63,181 nt of DNA from Prochlorococcus sp. AG-388-A01 (GTDB lineage Bacteria > Cyanobacteriota > Cyanobacteriia > PCC-6307 > Cyanobiaceae): NCBI GenBank assembly GCA_003279945.1, contig QCGK01000009.1, positions 1 through 63,181 on the forward strand, read 5' to 3'. The notes beneath the pieces were generated by a model. It did not search any database, was not told the DNA's origin, and was given only the letters and a program-made list of their open reading frames with translations. Below are positions 47,734 to 57,719 of the stretch, in pieces (positions within the stretch are counted from its first letter, which is position 1; each line of letters starts with the position of its first letter). The translations under genes were made by a program, and so were the position numbers.

Positions 47734-48288
47734 ATGAAATTCTTTTTTTCAATCATAACCTCGGTTTTTCTGTTCCTAGGAATTACTCCTATTGCTCTAG
47801 CGGCTAATGGACCTGCCTTAAACGCTGACAGAGCAAGCACAGAATATACTGCATCAGCCCTCACAAAATGCTCTGAAAATCCTAAATTTATTGAGAGAGC
47901 TAGTTCTGCAACCACTCAAAAAGACATAGCAAGATTTGAAAGGTATGGAAAAGCATCATGCGGAGATGATGGCCTTCCTCATTTAATTATTGGACCTCCA
48001 CTCGAGCCATGGGGAGCTCTATTAAATAGAGGTCATGAGGGCGATTTACTTATTCCAGGAGTATTGTTCATTTACATTGCTGGGATTATAGGCTGGTCCG
48101 GAAGAGAGTACTTAATTGAATCAAAAAAGACTAAGAATCCAGCAGATCTTGAAATTATTATAGATCTAGACCTAGCTAAAAAATGTCTTGTAAAAGGTGC
48201 ACAATGGCCTCTTCTTGCTAATAAGCAAGGTAGAAATGGAGATTTAAGAGAGAAAGATAACAACATTACACTAAATGGTCCTCGTTAA
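47734..48288 (+). CDS. psaF: Photosystem I subunit III PsaF
   Basis: Lumenal subunit of photosystem I that can help dock the electron donor. 184 residues from the ATG at 47734; an in-frame TTG at 47725 is an alternative. Signal peptide of about 23 residues ending ALAANG, then the lumenal part with LTKCSENPKFIERA and two conserved cysteines, a membrane helix (LIPGVLFIYIAGIIGW) and a cytoplasmic tail. psaJ follows. Confidence 0.96.
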   Translation: MKFFFSIITSVFLFLGITPIALAANGPALNADRASTEYTASALTKCSENPKFIERASSATTQKDIARFERYGKASCGDDGLPHLIIGPPLEPWGALLNRGHEGDLLIPGVLFIYIAGIIGWSGREYLIESKKTKNPADLEIIIDLDLAKKCLVKGAQWPLLANKQGRNGDLREKDNNITLNGPR

Positions 48289-48315
48289 ACATCTTTAAAA
48301 AACTTTTATAAAAAA

Positions 48316-48450
48316 ATGTTCAAAATTCTAAACACAAAATTTGTTAGATCTGCACCAGTAGTTGCAGCAATTTGGCTAAGCCTTACAGCAGGAATAATTA
48401 TTGAATTTAATAGGTTTTTCCCAGACTTACTATTTCATCCAATGAGCTGA
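48316..48450 (+). CDS. psaJ: Photosystem I subunit IX PsaJ
   Basis: 44 residues: short N-terminus, one membrane helix ([20 protein letters not shown]) and ending [10 protein letters not shown], typical of PsaJ. It is 27 bases after psaF, the usual psaF-psaJ operon, where it helps fix PsaF in the complex. Confidence 0.95.
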   Translation: MFKILNTKFVRSAPVVAAIWLSLTAGIIIEFNRFFPDLLFHPMS

Positions 48451-48465
48451 TAAAAGAGAGAAAAA

Positions 48466-49020
48466 TTAAGTTTGTATTAATTTGATTATTCTCTCCGCTG
48501 TTTCAGCGACCTTGTGATTTATTAATGCAAAATCAAATTGATTTGATGCTGAAATCTCATAGTTTGCTCTTGAGAGTCTTTTTTTAATTGAGTCTTCTTT
48601 TTCTGTTCCTCTATTTCTTATTCTTCTCTCTAATTCTGCTTTATCAGGAGGAAGTAAAAATATTGAAAGGGAATTAGGAAACTTTTCTTTTATCTGCTTT
48701 GCACCTTCCACTTCAATTTCAAGAAGTACGGTAAATCCTTTGTTAATTTTTTCATTAACGGAAGATAAAGGAGTGCCATAGTAATTTCCTGCAAATTGAG
48801 CCCATTCAAGAAAAAGGTTTTGTTCAATCATTTCTTTAAACTTTTCTTCATTCAAAAAATAATAATTTTCTCCTTCCTTCTCTCCCTGTCTAGGTTCTCT
48901 AGTAGTTGCAGATATTGAAAGCCAAATATTTTTATCTTTACCTAATATTTCTTTAACAACAGTTCCTTTACCCACCCCGCTAGGTCCAGTAAGAATAATG
49001 AGTTTTTTTTGATTTTTCAT
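48466..49020 (-). CDS. gmk: Guanylate kinase
   Basis: Phosphorylates GMP to GDP. 184 residues. The P-loop GPSGVGKGT is at residues 11-19, the GMP-binding segment SISATTREPRQGEKEGENYY near 35-54 matches the family, and AELERRIRNRGTE forms the lid. The stop lies 15 bases from the convergent psaJ stop. Confidence 0.96.
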   Translation of the reverse strand: MKNQKKLIILTGPSGVGKGTVVKEILGKDKNIWLSISATTREPRQGEKEGENYYFLNEEKFKEMIEQNLFLEWAQFAGNYYGTPLSSVNEKINKGFTVLLEIEVEGAKQIKEKFPNSLSIFLLPPDKAELERRIRNRGTEKEDSIKKRLSRANYEISASNQFDFALINHKVAETAERIIKLIQT

Positions 49021-49069
49021 ATTAAATTTTTTACAGTAAAATAAACGCTTTGAGAGTTAAATAGAAATA

Positions 49070-50794
49070 ATGCAAAAAGGTGTGCCACAGATAATGGATA
49101 TTACATCGATTAGATCTGTCTTGCATTATTTAACAAAAAACATTTTACCTACAAAGTTTGAGACTGCCCAACAACCAGAGCCTAATACAATTCAATTATG
49201 TTTCCGAGGAGTTAATTCTCAAACTTGGTTAGAAGTTTCATGGAATGGTGACTCTCCCAGAATACTAAAGATAAATAGGCCAGAAAAGATAGGCAGAGAA
49301 AGCACACTTTCTAAACAAATAAGATACGGATTAAAATATATGGCTTTAATTTCGATTGATCAAGATAATTTCGAGAGAGTAATAAAATTTGGTTTTGCAA
49401 AAAAGCCTGGAGATGAAATTAGCAAATATTTAATTTTTGAGTTAATGGGAAAACATAGTAATATTTTTTATTTAGATAATAAAAGTAAAATAATTGCGGT
49501 AGGTAAACAAATTAATTCAAGTCAATCTAGTTTTAGAACAATATCAACAGGATCAATTTATTCTGACCCTCCAGTCAATCTCAAAAAACAACCTAGGGAA
49601 GATGAGTCTTTTCAATCATGGAAAGAGACCATTTCAACATTACCTGAGTCTTTGAAATACTGTTTAATAAAAACCTACCAAGGAGTAAGCCCTATCCTCA
49701 CAAAACAATTAGAGGTCGTTAGTAATACTAGCGAAGGGGATATAATGGAAAAGAATATTGATCTCATTAGCGATGAGAACTTAAATGAAATATTTAAAAG
49801 TTGGAAGATATGGATAAATAGATTTAAAAACAATAACTTTAACTTTTCCGTATTTAATAAATTTTTTTATTGCGTTTGGTTTTCAGATAAAGAAATTAAC
49901 TATGAAAATAAAATAGATTTATGCACCGGTTTAGAAAATTATTATGAATATCATTTAAACCAAAGAAAACTTGAATTCTTAGTAAAAAAAATTGAAGGGA
50001 TAATTTTCAAACAAACAAATAATGAGAAAAAGAATTTAAATTTTCAATATGATCTCCTATCAAAGTCAGAAAACCACGAAATATATAAAAAAAAAGCTGA
50101 TAATATATTCTCAACTAATGAAATCAACAAACAAGATATTATTAGAGGTCAAAAACTATATAAGAAATCAAAAAAACTTAAAAGATCTAGAGAATTGATA
50201 AAAGAAAGATTAAATATTTACAAAAATAATCTTGATAGATTAGATGAATTCACTACACTTCTAGAAAATCTAAATTCTTCAAATCATGAAGAATTTTTTA
50301 TAAAAATTAAACTTTTAGAAGAAATTATGGAAGAACTTTGCAACGAGTTTAATATTCATTTAAAGAAGCAAAGGGAAGGCAAGAAAAGTTCATCTGATAT
50401 ACAATCTTCACCAATTCAAATTGATACTCCTTCAGGCTTGAAACTACAGGTAGGGAGAAATATGAGGCAAAATGATTTAATAAGCTTTAAGTTTTCCAAA
50501 AAAGGGGATCTATGGTTTCATGCTCAGGAATCACCAGGAAGTCACGTAGTTTTAAAGTCTTCATCTCAAGCAGCATCTGAACAAGATCTTCAAATAGCAG
50601 CAGATTTAGCTGCTTTATTTAGTAAGGCAAAAAGGAACATTAAAGTTCCAATTAATTTAGTAAAGATTAAAGATTTGCAGAAAATAAAAAAAGGAGGACT
50701 TGGATGTGTTTCCTTTAAAAATGGAGAAATTATTTGGGGAAATCCTACAAGAGGAGAAGATTACATTAAAAAAAATCTTAAAACAACAATTTAG
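49070..50794 (+). CDS. NFACT-family protein (RqcH/Rqc2-like, fibronectin-binding homologue)
   Basis: 574 residues in the NFACT-N, coiled-coil, NFACT-R order. FELMGKHSNIF lies near residue 123, a long charged coiled-coil near 295-450 (KKLKRSRELIKERL), and the C-terminal GDLWFHAQESPGSHVVLK motif near 480-497. Members tag nascent chains from split ribosomes with alanine in bacteria. The ATG at 49070 is used; ATG at 49094 is a possible alternative. Confidence 0.87.
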   Translation: MQKGVPQIMDITSIRSVLHYLTKNILPTKFETAQQPEPNTIQLCFRGVNSQTWLEVSWNGDSPRILKINRPEKIGRESTLSKQIRYGLKYMALISIDQDNFERVIKFGFAKKPGDEISKYLIFELMGKHSNIFYLDNKSKIIAVGKQINSSQSSFRTISTGSIYSDPPVNLKKQPREDESFQSWKETISTLPESLKYCLIKTYQGVSPILTKQLEVVSNTSEGDIMEKNIDLISDENLNEIFKSWKIWINRFKNNNFNFSVFNKFFYCVWFSDKEINYENKIDLCTGLENYYEYHLNQRKLEFLVKKIEGIIFKQTNNEKKNLNFQYDLLSKSENHEIYKKKADNIFSTNEINKQDIIRGQKLYKKSKKLKRSRELIKERLNIYKNNLDRLDEFTTLLENLNSSNHEEFFIKIKLLEEIMEELCNEFNIHLKKQREGKKSSSDIQSSPIQIDTPSGLKLQVGRNMRQNDLISFKFSKKGDLWFHAQESPGSHVVLKSSSQAASEQDLQIAADLAALFSKAKRNIKVPINLVKIKDLQKIKKGGLGCVSFKNGEIIWGNPTRGEDYIKKNLKTTI

Positions 50795-50823
50795 TTTATA
50801 ATAAAAAAAATTTTTAAAAATAA

Positions 50824-51075
50824 ATGTTTGATTTTCTTTTGGGTACTCATGAATTTTTAGGAAATCATAGTTTTCCAGAATTTATTGTTGGATATCTATT
50901 TGGCGCTGCATTAATAATTGGAGCTCCTACTGTTTTCTTATTACTTGCCTTCGTAAGCGCTCTAATGAAAACAAATGGGAAAATGGGTGGGTATAGAGAA
51001 TATGAAACTTATGGAGAATCATCTTTAAATGATGCCCCTCCTTTCTTATTACCAGACCCAACAAATCCCAAATAA
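50824..51075 (+). CDS. Small membrane protein upstream of tatC, unknown
   Basis: 83 residues: a short amphipathic start (MFDFLLGTHEFLGNHSFPEF), one or two hydrophobic segments (about 21-48) and a polar tail ending in PDPTNPK. The profile resembles small photosystem-associated subunits, but I cannot name it. It lies 30 bases after the NFACT gene and 87 before tatC. Confidence 0.72.
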   Translation: MFDFLLGTHEFLGNHSFPEFIVGYLFGAALIIGAPTVFLLLAFVSALMKTNGKMGGYREYETYGESSLNDAPPFLLPDPTNPK

Positions 51076-51162
51076 GCAAATAATTAAATTTATCTAAAAA
51101 AAATTGGACTTTGGCGAAAGTAGTTTTAAACCTTTTTCTTACAAAATCTTTATCAAACAATA

Positions 51163-51921
51163 ATGGAAGGTACAGGTCAGAGTGAAAATAAATTATCAGG
51201 TGAGATGACTTTTAGTGATCATTTAGAAGAACTTCGTCAAAGGATACTCAACTCGATTTACTCAATACTTATTTCAATATTTTTTAGTTTTTTAATCATA
51301 AAGCCATTAATATCTTTTTTAGAAATTCCAGCTGGTGATATTCAATTATTACAACTTGCTCCAGGAGAGTTTTTATTTGTCGCTATTAAAGTTGCCGGTT
51401 ACAGTGGATTAATAGTTTCTGTGCCTTATATTTTTTATCAAATAATATTGTTTATTTCTCCTGGTTTAACAAAACAAGAAAAAAGCCTTATCTTGCCAGC
51501 AGTTTTAGGCTCAGGTCTTCTATTTTTTCTGGGATTAATTTTTTCATGGTGGATATTAGTTCCTGCAGCCATAAATTTCTTTATTACTTTCGGTGCTGAT
51601 ATTGTTGAGCCAACATGGTCAATAGAGAGATATTTTGATTTTGTTCTTTTATTAATGTCTAGCACTGCATTAGCTTTTCAATTGCCAGTATTACAATTTA
51701 TTCTTGGTTCTCTTGGAATAATTACTACAGAGAAAATGATTTCGAATTGGAAAATAGTTGTAATCTCCTCAGCAATCTTATCTGCAGTGATTACCCCTTC
51801 TACAGACCCATTGACAATGTCATTGCTATCTATATCGATAATATTTTTATTTTTTGTAGGGACTGGATTAACTTACTTATCAGAAAACCTTAAATCAAAA
51901 ACTCTTTCATCTTCTCATTAA
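51163..51921 (+). CDS. tatC: Sec-independent protein translocase TatC
   Basis: 252 residues, six membrane helices. The N-terminal HLEELRQRI motif (about 20-28) binds the twin-arginine signal. It contains the PGLTKQEKS loop and FQLPV near the middle. It handles folded cargo such as the Rieske protein encoded nearby. Its 3' end overlaps the convergent DUF3067 gene by 32 bases. Confidence 0.95.
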   Translation: MEGTGQSENKLSGEMTFSDHLEELRQRILNSIYSILISIFFSFLIIKPLISFLEIPAGDIQLLQLAPGEFLFVAIKVAGYSGLIVSVPYIFYQIILFISPGLTKQEKSLILPAVLGSGLLFFLGLIFSWWILVPAAINFFITFGADIVEPTWSIERYFDFVLLLMSSTALAFQLPVLQFILGSLGIITTEKMISNWKIVVISSAILSAVITPSTDPLTMSLLSISIIFLFFVGTGLTYLSENLKSKTLSSSH

Positions 51922-52207
51922 CATTTAATTTCAAGCTCACAGCTCTACCTAACCTTGGCCTGGCATTAACTTTCTTTAGCCATTCCCTTACTTCCACTGA
52001 GTATCCACACCTATTTAAAATCTCAATTTTATCAGCTAATGATTTTTTATATTCAACTTCATTCATAGGGAATGATTCCTGTCCAAGGAATCCCCACATC
52101 ATTTGAAAATAGACAAATTTCCCTCTTCTAAAGAGTCTAAAATCATATTTTTTCCCCCAGCGATGAATCAAATAATGGATAACTTCATCAACTAGTAATG
52201 GATTCAT
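51890..52207 (-). CDS. DUF3067 protein
   Basis: 105 residues, soluble. Conserved pattern: HYLIHRWGKKYDFRLFRRGKF, MMWGFLGQESFPM, and RPRLGRAVSLKL. This matches the DUF3067 family of cyanobacteria and plastids. It is nested between tatC and petC, so a link to b6f or Tat function is possible but unproven. Confidence 0.82.
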   Translation of the reverse strand: MNPLLVDEVIHYLIHRWGKKYDFRLFRRGKFVYFQMMWGFLGQESFPMNEVEYKKSLADKIEILNRCGYSVEVREWLKKVNARPRLGRAVSLKLNVNEKMKEFLI

Positions 52208-52330
52208 TTAAATCGATTAATTAAGACTTCCTAAACTTTTACTTTAAATTATTAAAAGTCCTATCTATTTGCAACAGTAATTGAACAATTTGATTCATAA
52301 TAACTAATAAATAACAGAACCAAGTAGCGA

Positions 52331-52867
52331 ATGACTCAATTAAGTTCTAATGATGTCCCTTCAATGGGTCGAAGGCAATTTATGAATCTTCTTACATTTG
52401 GTACTGCGACTGGTGTAGCTTTAGGAGCCCTTTACCCCGTAGCAAATTATTTCATGCCTTTAAGAGCCGGTGGGGGTGGGGGTGGAACTTCTGCTAAAGA
52501 TGAATTAGGGAATCCAATAACTAAGACAGGTTGGTTAACTACCCATCAAGCAGGAGATAGAAGTCTAGTACAGGGTCTAAAAGGAGACCCAACATATTTA
52601 ATAGTTAATGATGGTGGGGAAATAGGAGAATTTGGTTTAAATGCAATTTGTACACATTTAGGTTGTGTTGTCCCATGGGATAGTGGTGCTAATAAATTTA
52701 TATGTCCTTGTCATGGAAGTCAGTACGATACAAATGGGAAGGTAGTCAGAGGTCCTGCGCCTTTATCTTTAGCCCTAGCTCATGTCGATATTGAAGATGA
52801 TGCTGTATTAGTCAAACAATGGTCCGAAACTGACTTTAGAACTAATGAAAATCCATGGTGGGCATAA
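52331..52867 (+). CDS. petC: Cytochrome b6f Rieske iron-sulfur protein
   Basis: 178 residues. A twin-arginine-like [12 protein letters not shown] precedes the membrane helix; a poly-glycine hinge (about 51-58) follows, then the 2Fe-2S ligands CTHLGC and CPCHGSQYD. It moves electrons from plastoquinol to cytochrome f. Being Tat-dependent, it fits the tatC neighbour. petA follows four bases later. Confidence 0.97.
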   Translation: MTQLSSNDVPSMGRRQFMNLLTFGTATGVALGALYPVANYFMPLRAGGGGGGTSAKDELGNPITKTGWLTTHQAGDRSLVQGLKGDPTYLIVNDGGEIGEFGLNAICTHLGCVVPWDSGANKFICPCHGSQYDTNGKVVRGPAPLSLALAHVDIEDDAVLVKQWSETDFRTNENPWWA

Positions 52868-52871
52868 AAAA

Positions 52872-53825
52872 ATGAAAGGTCTTAAAAATCAAATCATGAA
52901 AAAAACAAGTCTATTTATCTGTACTCTGCTTTTCATTTCGAGCATTATATTTTTTCCTAAGATCACTTTTGCTTATCCATTTTGGGCTCAGCAAAACTAT
53001 GAATCTCCAAGAGAAGCCACAGGAAAAATAGTCTGTGCAAATTGTCATCTAGCTCAGATGCCTACCATTGCAGAGGTTCCACAATCTGTTGGCGCAGATA
53101 GTGTTTTCAAAGCTGTAGTCAAAATACCCTACAAAAATGACTTAAAAGAGATCGGGGCTGATGGTTCTGAAGTTCCATTACAAGTTGGTGCTGTTGTAAT
53201 GCTGCCTGATGGCTTTAAACTTGCTCCACAAGAAAGATGGACCGAAGAAATCAAAGAGGAGACAGAAGGGGTATATTTCACTAATTACAGTGAAGAGAAA
53301 GATAATATCATCATTGTTGGACCTTTACCTGGGGATACCAATAAAGAAATCGTTTTCCCTGTACTTTCGCCTGATCCATCCACTAATAAAGAATATCACT
53401 ATGGGAAATACTCGTTACATATCGGAGGCAATAGAGGTAGAGGTCAGGTATACCCAACTGGAGACAAAAGCAATAATGTTGTTTTTACCTCTTCCACTTC
53501 AGGAACTATTAATTCAATAGACACAATTGAAGATGGTAGCTATAAGGTCAATATAGAAAACGAAAATGGTGAGATAACGACTGAAGCAATACCTGTTGGC
53601 CCTCAAGTTATCGTAAAAGCACAAGACAAAATTAATGCAGGCGACCCGCTTACTAATGATCCCAACGTCGGTGGCTTTGGGCAATTAGATGCTGAGGTTG
53701 TACTTCAGAGCCCTTATAGAATAATTGGATTAATTGCATTCTTTATTGGTGTAGGTCTAACACAAATACTTTTAGTATTAAAGAAAAAACAAGTAGAAAA
53801 GGTGCAAGCAGCAGAGGGTATCTAA
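52872..53825 (+). CDS. petA: Cytochrome f
   Basis: Haem protein of the b6f complex that passes electrons to plastocyanin. About 317 residues from the ATG at 52872; an upstream in-frame ATG at 52845 overlaps petC. The signal peptide ends in TFA, then mature YPFWAQQN, whose first Tyr is a haem ligand, and CANCH binds the haem. A C-terminal membrane helix lies near residue 283-302. Another ATG at 52896 is also possible. Confidence 0.95.
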   Translation: MKGLKNQIMKKTSLFICTLLFISSIIFFPKITFAYPFWAQQNYESPREATGKIVCANCHLAQMPTIAEVPQSVGADSVFKAVVKIPYKNDLKEIGADGSEVPLQVGAVVMLPDGFKLAPQERWTEEIKEETEGVYFTNYSEEKDNIIIVGPLPGDTNKEIVFPVLSPDPSTNKEYHYGKYSLHIGGNRGRGQVYPTGDKSNNVVFTSSTSGTINSIDTIEDGSYKVNIENENGEITTEAIPVGPQVIVKAQDKINAGDPLTNDPNVGGFGQLDAEVVLQSPYRIIGLIAFFIGVGLTQILLVLKKKQVEKVQAAEGI

Positions 53826-53835
53826 CTTTCTTTAA

Positions 53836-54729
53836 ATGCTTATATTTCAAGCTTTTATACAATCTCCAGGAGAAACTTTTTTAAATTTAGGATTTCTAAC
53901 TATTAGATGGTATGGATTGCTTATTTCGGTTTCAGTTTTAATAGGCCTATTTGTCTCTAAAAAACTTGCAAAGGCAAGGAATATTAATCCAGAGTACATT
54001 AGTGAAATACTCCCATCATTAATAATCTTTTCAATAATTGGAGCTAGAGCTTATTACGTAATTTTTGAGTGGAGGCAATATAGCGGAGAGAACTTTTTTA
54101 CTTCTTTAGAACTATTTAATAACACCATTCAAATTCCTTCTTTTCTGGCAGTCTGGGAGGGAGGCATAGCAATTCATGGAGGTCTAATTGGAGGATTATT
54201 ATCTATTATCTATTTCTGTAAGACGAAAAATATTCATTTAAAAAATTTTATAGATATATTAATGCCCTCGATTATTCTTGGACAATCTATAGGTAGGTGG
54301 GGAAATTTTTTCAATAATGAAGCCTTTGGGGTTCCTACAAATTTGCCTTGGAAATTATTTATACCTATCCAAAATAGGCCTTTAGAATTTATTAATTACG
54401 AATTTTTTCATCCTACTTTTCTCTATGAGTCATTGTGGAATTTTTTAATATTCATCCTCCTTATTTTTATCTTCAATAAACAGAATAAAACAGATTTTTT
54501 CAGGCCTGGCTTTATTAGCTGTCTTTATTTAATAAGTTATAGTTTTGGAAGATTCTGGATTGAGGGTTTAAGAACTGATCCACTATGTATTGGTGGGCTT
54601 GCGCCTTTCTGTAGTGGCGGTATAAGAATGGCTCAATTTATAAGTATTTTTCTATTTTCTTCTGGATTAATTGGAATATTTTTTTTAAGATTAAGAACAT
54701 CTAGTGGTAAAAATAGAAAGAATGGATAA
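53836..54729 (+). CDS. lgt: Prolipoprotein diacylglyceryl transferase
   Basis: 297 residues, about seven membrane helices. Motifs: the HGGLIGG segment (His and glycines) near residue 115, and [13 protein letters not shown] near residue 153, the phosphatidylglycerol-binding region, then [15 protein letters not shown]. It attaches diacylglycerol to lipoprotein cysteines. Overlaps cobM by eight bases. Confidence 0.95.
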   Translation: MLIFQAFIQSPGETFLNLGFLTIRWYGLLISVSVLIGLFVSKKLAKARNINPEYISEILPSLIIFSIIGARAYYVIFEWRQYSGENFFTSLELFNNTIQIPSFLAVWEGGIAIHGGLIGGLLSIIYFCKTKNIHLKNFIDILMPSIILGQSIGRWGNFFNNEAFGVPTNLPWKLFIPIQNRPLEFINYEFFHPTFLYESLWNFLIFILLIFIFNKQNKTDFFRPGFISCLYLISYSFGRFWIEGLRTDPLCIGGLAPFCSGGIRMAQFISIFLFSSGLIGIFFLRLRTSSGKNRKNG

Positions 54730-55477
54730 AAAAATATACTTTATTGGAGTTGGTCCGGGCGATCCAGATTTATTAACACTAAAAGCTTTAAAAAAGATAA
54801 AAATTTCAGATGTCATTATTTGGACTGATTCTCTAATACCTGAAAAGATTTTAGATTTTTCTAAAGAAGGTTCTGAAAAAATAAAAACTAGTTCGCTCAA
54901 CTTAGAGCAAATCACCTCAATTATGATAAAAAAATTTCAAGCAGGTAAAACTGTTATAAGGTTGCATGATGGAGACCCTTGTCTATTTGGAGCGATTAGA
55001 GAACAAATAGAAATTTTAAAAAAAGAGAACATTGAAATCGAAGTTATTCCAGGTGTAAGTGCTTTTCAAGTCGCAGCAGCATATCATGAAGCTGAGTTAA
55101 CCATCCCTGACGTAACGCAAACAATAATTTTAACTAGAGCAGGAGGGCGAACAGGAATGCCAGAAAAAGAATCTCTAAAAGATCTTGCGAAACACAATTC
55201 CTCTATATGTCTTTATTTAAGCGCTAGGCATGTGAGAAGGTCTCAAGAAACTCTACTAGAGTTTTACCCTCCTGAGACTAAAGTTATTGTTGGATTCAGA
55301 GTATCTTGGGATGATGGTTGGACATCACTAATAGAATTAAAAGATATGGAAAAATTTTCTATTGAGAAAAAACTAATTAGAACAACCATTTACATAATTA
55401 GCCCAGCAATTAGTAATTCTCAAAAAAGATCTAATCTTTATAATCCATCTTATAAACATCTCTTTAGGAATAAATAA
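54722..55477 (+). CDS. cobM: Precorrin-4 C11-methyltransferase
   Basis: Methylates the corrin ring at C-11 in cobalamin synthesis. 251 residues from the ATG at 54722; the frame opens at another ATG at 54704, six codons earlier, but family similarity begins with [24 protein letters not shown]-binding GVGPGDP (near 8-14), [14 protein letters not shown] near residue 79 and VIPGVSAF match the tetrapyrrole methylase family. Confidence 0.92.
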   Translation: MDKKIYFIGVGPGDPDLLTLKALKKIKISDVIIWTDSLIPEKILDFSKEGSEKIKTSSLNLEQITSIMIKKFQAGKTVIRLHDGDPCLFGAIREQIEILKKENIEIEVIPGVSAFQVAAAYHEAELTIPDVTQTIILTRAGGRTGMPEKESLKDLAKHNSSICLYLSARHVRRSQETLLEFYPPETKVIVGFRVSWDDGWTSLIELKDMEKFSIEKKLIRTTIYIISPAISNSQKRSNLYNPSYKHLFRNK

Positions 55478-55532
55478 TCTTAAAGTTGATAGAAAAATAT
55501 TAATTACTATAATTAGTAAAAATTTACCTGCT

Positions 55533-56027
55533 TTGAAAGAAATAAAATCTGTTGCTGAAAACAACAATAAAGGAGAAAATTCCTCTTTAAAGAGAATTGG
55601 AAAATTCATTAAAGAGGGTAGGTTAAGTAGAAATCAATCAATTGAAGAATTGGCTTCTGATTTAAAAATCGGAGCTCATCAACTTGAAGCCATAGAAGAA
55701 GGTAATGAAGAAAAGCTACCTGAAAAAGTATTTGTCAAAGCAATGATTAGACGGATTTCACAGAAGCTCAAACTTGATACAGAATTTATAATGGATGAAT
55801 TCAAGACAGAGAGGAAAGAAGTGAAAATTGAAGAAATAGTTGAAGAAGTTTCCAAAAAAAATTACAATTCAAGGCAATCTAAGAATTTTAATCCAGTAGG
55901 GTTTCTAATATTTATTTTAATTTCAGGCTTTCTCGGACTAATCGCCTCTTCCTTAATTTTCAATTTATTTTCAGACTCTTCTCAGAATCAAACTCCAAAA
56001 CAAGAACTTATTAAAAAAACTAAATAA
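55533..56027 (+). CDS. RodZ-like HTH membrane protein
   Basis: 164 residues. An N-terminal HTH of the HTH_25/RodZ type (RLSRNQSIEELASDLKI then LEAIEEGNEEKLPEKVFVKAMIRRI) spans about residues 28-75, with a membrane helix near 125-148 and a short polar tail. RodZ links MreB cytoskeleton to the membrane; this protein lacks the long periplasmic domain, so a transcription-related or cell-shape role is open. The start is a TTG. Confidence 0.78.
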   Translation: MKEIKSVAENNNKGENSSLKRIGKFIKEGRLSRNQSIEELASDLKIGAHQLEAIEEGNEEKLPEKVFVKAMIRRISQKLKLDTEFIMDEFKTERKEVKIEEIVEEVSKKNYNSRQSKNFNPVGFLIFILISGFLGLIASSLIFNLFSDSSQNQTPKQELIKKTK

Positions 56028-57615
56028 CTTTTAAATCCAAATTCTTTAGTTCTTTTATTACATTACGACATAATCCTAAGTTCCATTTTTCAAGAAGAAG
56101 ATCATGGTTTCTATTTAAAGGTAAAAGTTCAAATATAAGATTATTTTCCTGCAATTTTATTTGAACTGAGGAGATTACCTTGTCAGGTCTTTGATCAAGA
56201 GATGCGGCTAGTCTCAGAATTAATGACATTTCAAGAACTAATGTTTTATCTTCTTTGGATATTAAATTTTGCCAAGAATCATGTCTTTTCTTGGGTAGAG
56301 TCTTTCTATGGTATCTAGCGATCGAAGCAATAATATTTGTTTCTGTTTCAGAATATCCCAACAACTCACAATTTTTTATTAAGTACCAAGAGTGTTTGTG
56401 ATATGAACCAACATTTACATATTTCCCACAATTATAAAGATTAGAAGCTGCCCAAAGAAGTTCTTTAGCTTTAGGGTCATTATCGCTATAAAAGATATTT
56501 TTAGTCTGATCATAGATTTGAAAGGCAATATCGATAACTTTCTCAGCTCTTGCATTATCTACTCCAAACTTTGTGGCCTGATGAACTATAGTTGTTTTTC
56601 TAATATTGCTTTGAATATTAAACTCGTTTTTTATTATCCCTTTACGAAGCATCCAATCAACAACTAAACCCTCTCGAAGCGCCCTCTCACTTATTATTAA
56701 TTCATTAAAGTTCAACATCTCCATTGCGGTATTTAATATCAATGCGCCTGGAATAATTATTTCTGCTCTTCTCTCACTTAATGAAGGTATTTTCTTGATT
56801 TCCGAAACTGGCAATTTAATTAGTTTTTCCAATACTTTCTGTAAATTTTCCCTTTTAAATTTATAACCATGCAACTTTTGTTTAGATTGTCCTAAATCAT
56901 CTGAAATCAAATTTCCTAATGAGGTTGCAGTGCCACTTGTTGCAATCATAGATAAAGGCTTATCTCCCTTAGATCTACTCTTTATTTTTCGAACAGATGG
57001 TTCTAAAGATCCTTTAATAAAAGTTTTTAGAAAACTCGATCTTTCTGAATTTATAGACTCTTTATTTAAAAAATCATTTTTAAGTCTTACCGCACCAATT
57101 CTCGAACTAGTAAGAGCTATTGCATCTTTTTTATCTGCAAGTATTAGTTCTGTAGATCCCCCTCCAATATCTATGATTACATAAGACTGGTCTTCAAAAG
57201 CCATACCAGAAAGAACACCAAGGTAAATTAATCTGGCTTCCTCAGAACCACTTATCATTTCTATTTTAATATCAGTTTCATCAAGAACTCTTTTAATAAA
57301 ATCTTGACCGTTTGGAGCTTCCCTAACTGCACTTGTTGCTGCTGTTACTATTTGTTTAACTCCATTACTTTTACAATATTCCTTAAATCGCTTAAGAGTA
57401 ACTAATGCTCTTTGAGTTGATTCTTCAGTAAGGTTTCCCTCCTCATCTCTTTCTCCAAGACGAGTGGTTGATTTATCAGTGAATTTAATTGAAAATGATT
57501 TTAATTCTAGATTAATTTCTGCTACCAAGAGATGTGTAGAGTTAGTTCCAATATCTATCGAAGCTACTAAAATTTGCTTTTCTTGAAAATATCTTAAATC
57601 TTGTTTCTTTATCAT
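56020..57615 (-). CDS. ppx: Exopolyphosphatase/Ppx-GppA family
   Basis: 531 residues. ASKHA motifs ASIDIGTNSTHLLVAEI (about 14-30), ATSAVREAPNG near 92-102 and IDIGGGSTELIL near 147-158, plus a C-terminal HD-like domain with HSWYLI and ARYHR. It removes terminal phosphates from polyphosphate or pppGpp. Overlaps the convergent RodZ-like stop by eight bases. Confidence 0.92.
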   Translation of the reverse strand: MIKKQDLRYFQEKQILVASIDIGTNSTHLLVAEINLELKSFSIKFTDKSTTRLGERDEEGNLTEESTQRALVTLKRFKEYCKSNGVKQIVTAATSAVREAPNGQDFIKRVLDETDIKIEMISGSEEARLIYLGVLSGMAFEDQSYVIIDIGGGSTELILADKKDAIALTSSRIGAVRLKNDFLNKESINSERSSFLKTFIKGSLEPSVRKIKSRSKGDKPLSMIATSGTATSLGNLISDDLGQSKQKLHGYKFKRENLQKVLEKLIKLPVSEIKKIPSLSERRAEIIIPGALILNTAMEMLNFNELIISERALREGLVVDWMLRKGIIKNEFNIQSNIRKTTIVHQATKFGVDNARAEKVIDIAFQIYDQTKNIFYSDNDPKAKELLWAASNLYNCGKYVNVGSYHKHSWYLIKNCELLGYSETETNIIASIARYHRKTLPKKRHDSWQNLISKEDKTLVLEMSLILRLAASLDQRPDKVISSVQIKLQENNLIFELLPLNRNHDLLLEKWNLGLCRNVIKELKNLDLKVI

Positions 57616-57719
57616 TTCTTTTTATAGGATGCAGATATCTTTAATCCATTAATAAATATACCCAAGATTGATTATTAAATAATAGAAATCATTAAATCCT
57701 AGTAAGATTATTTAAAGTT

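Noticed and set aside
52845..52871. Longer cytochrome f start
   Set aside because: It overlaps the petC stop by 23 bases and adds residues before the signal peptide that look non-conserved.
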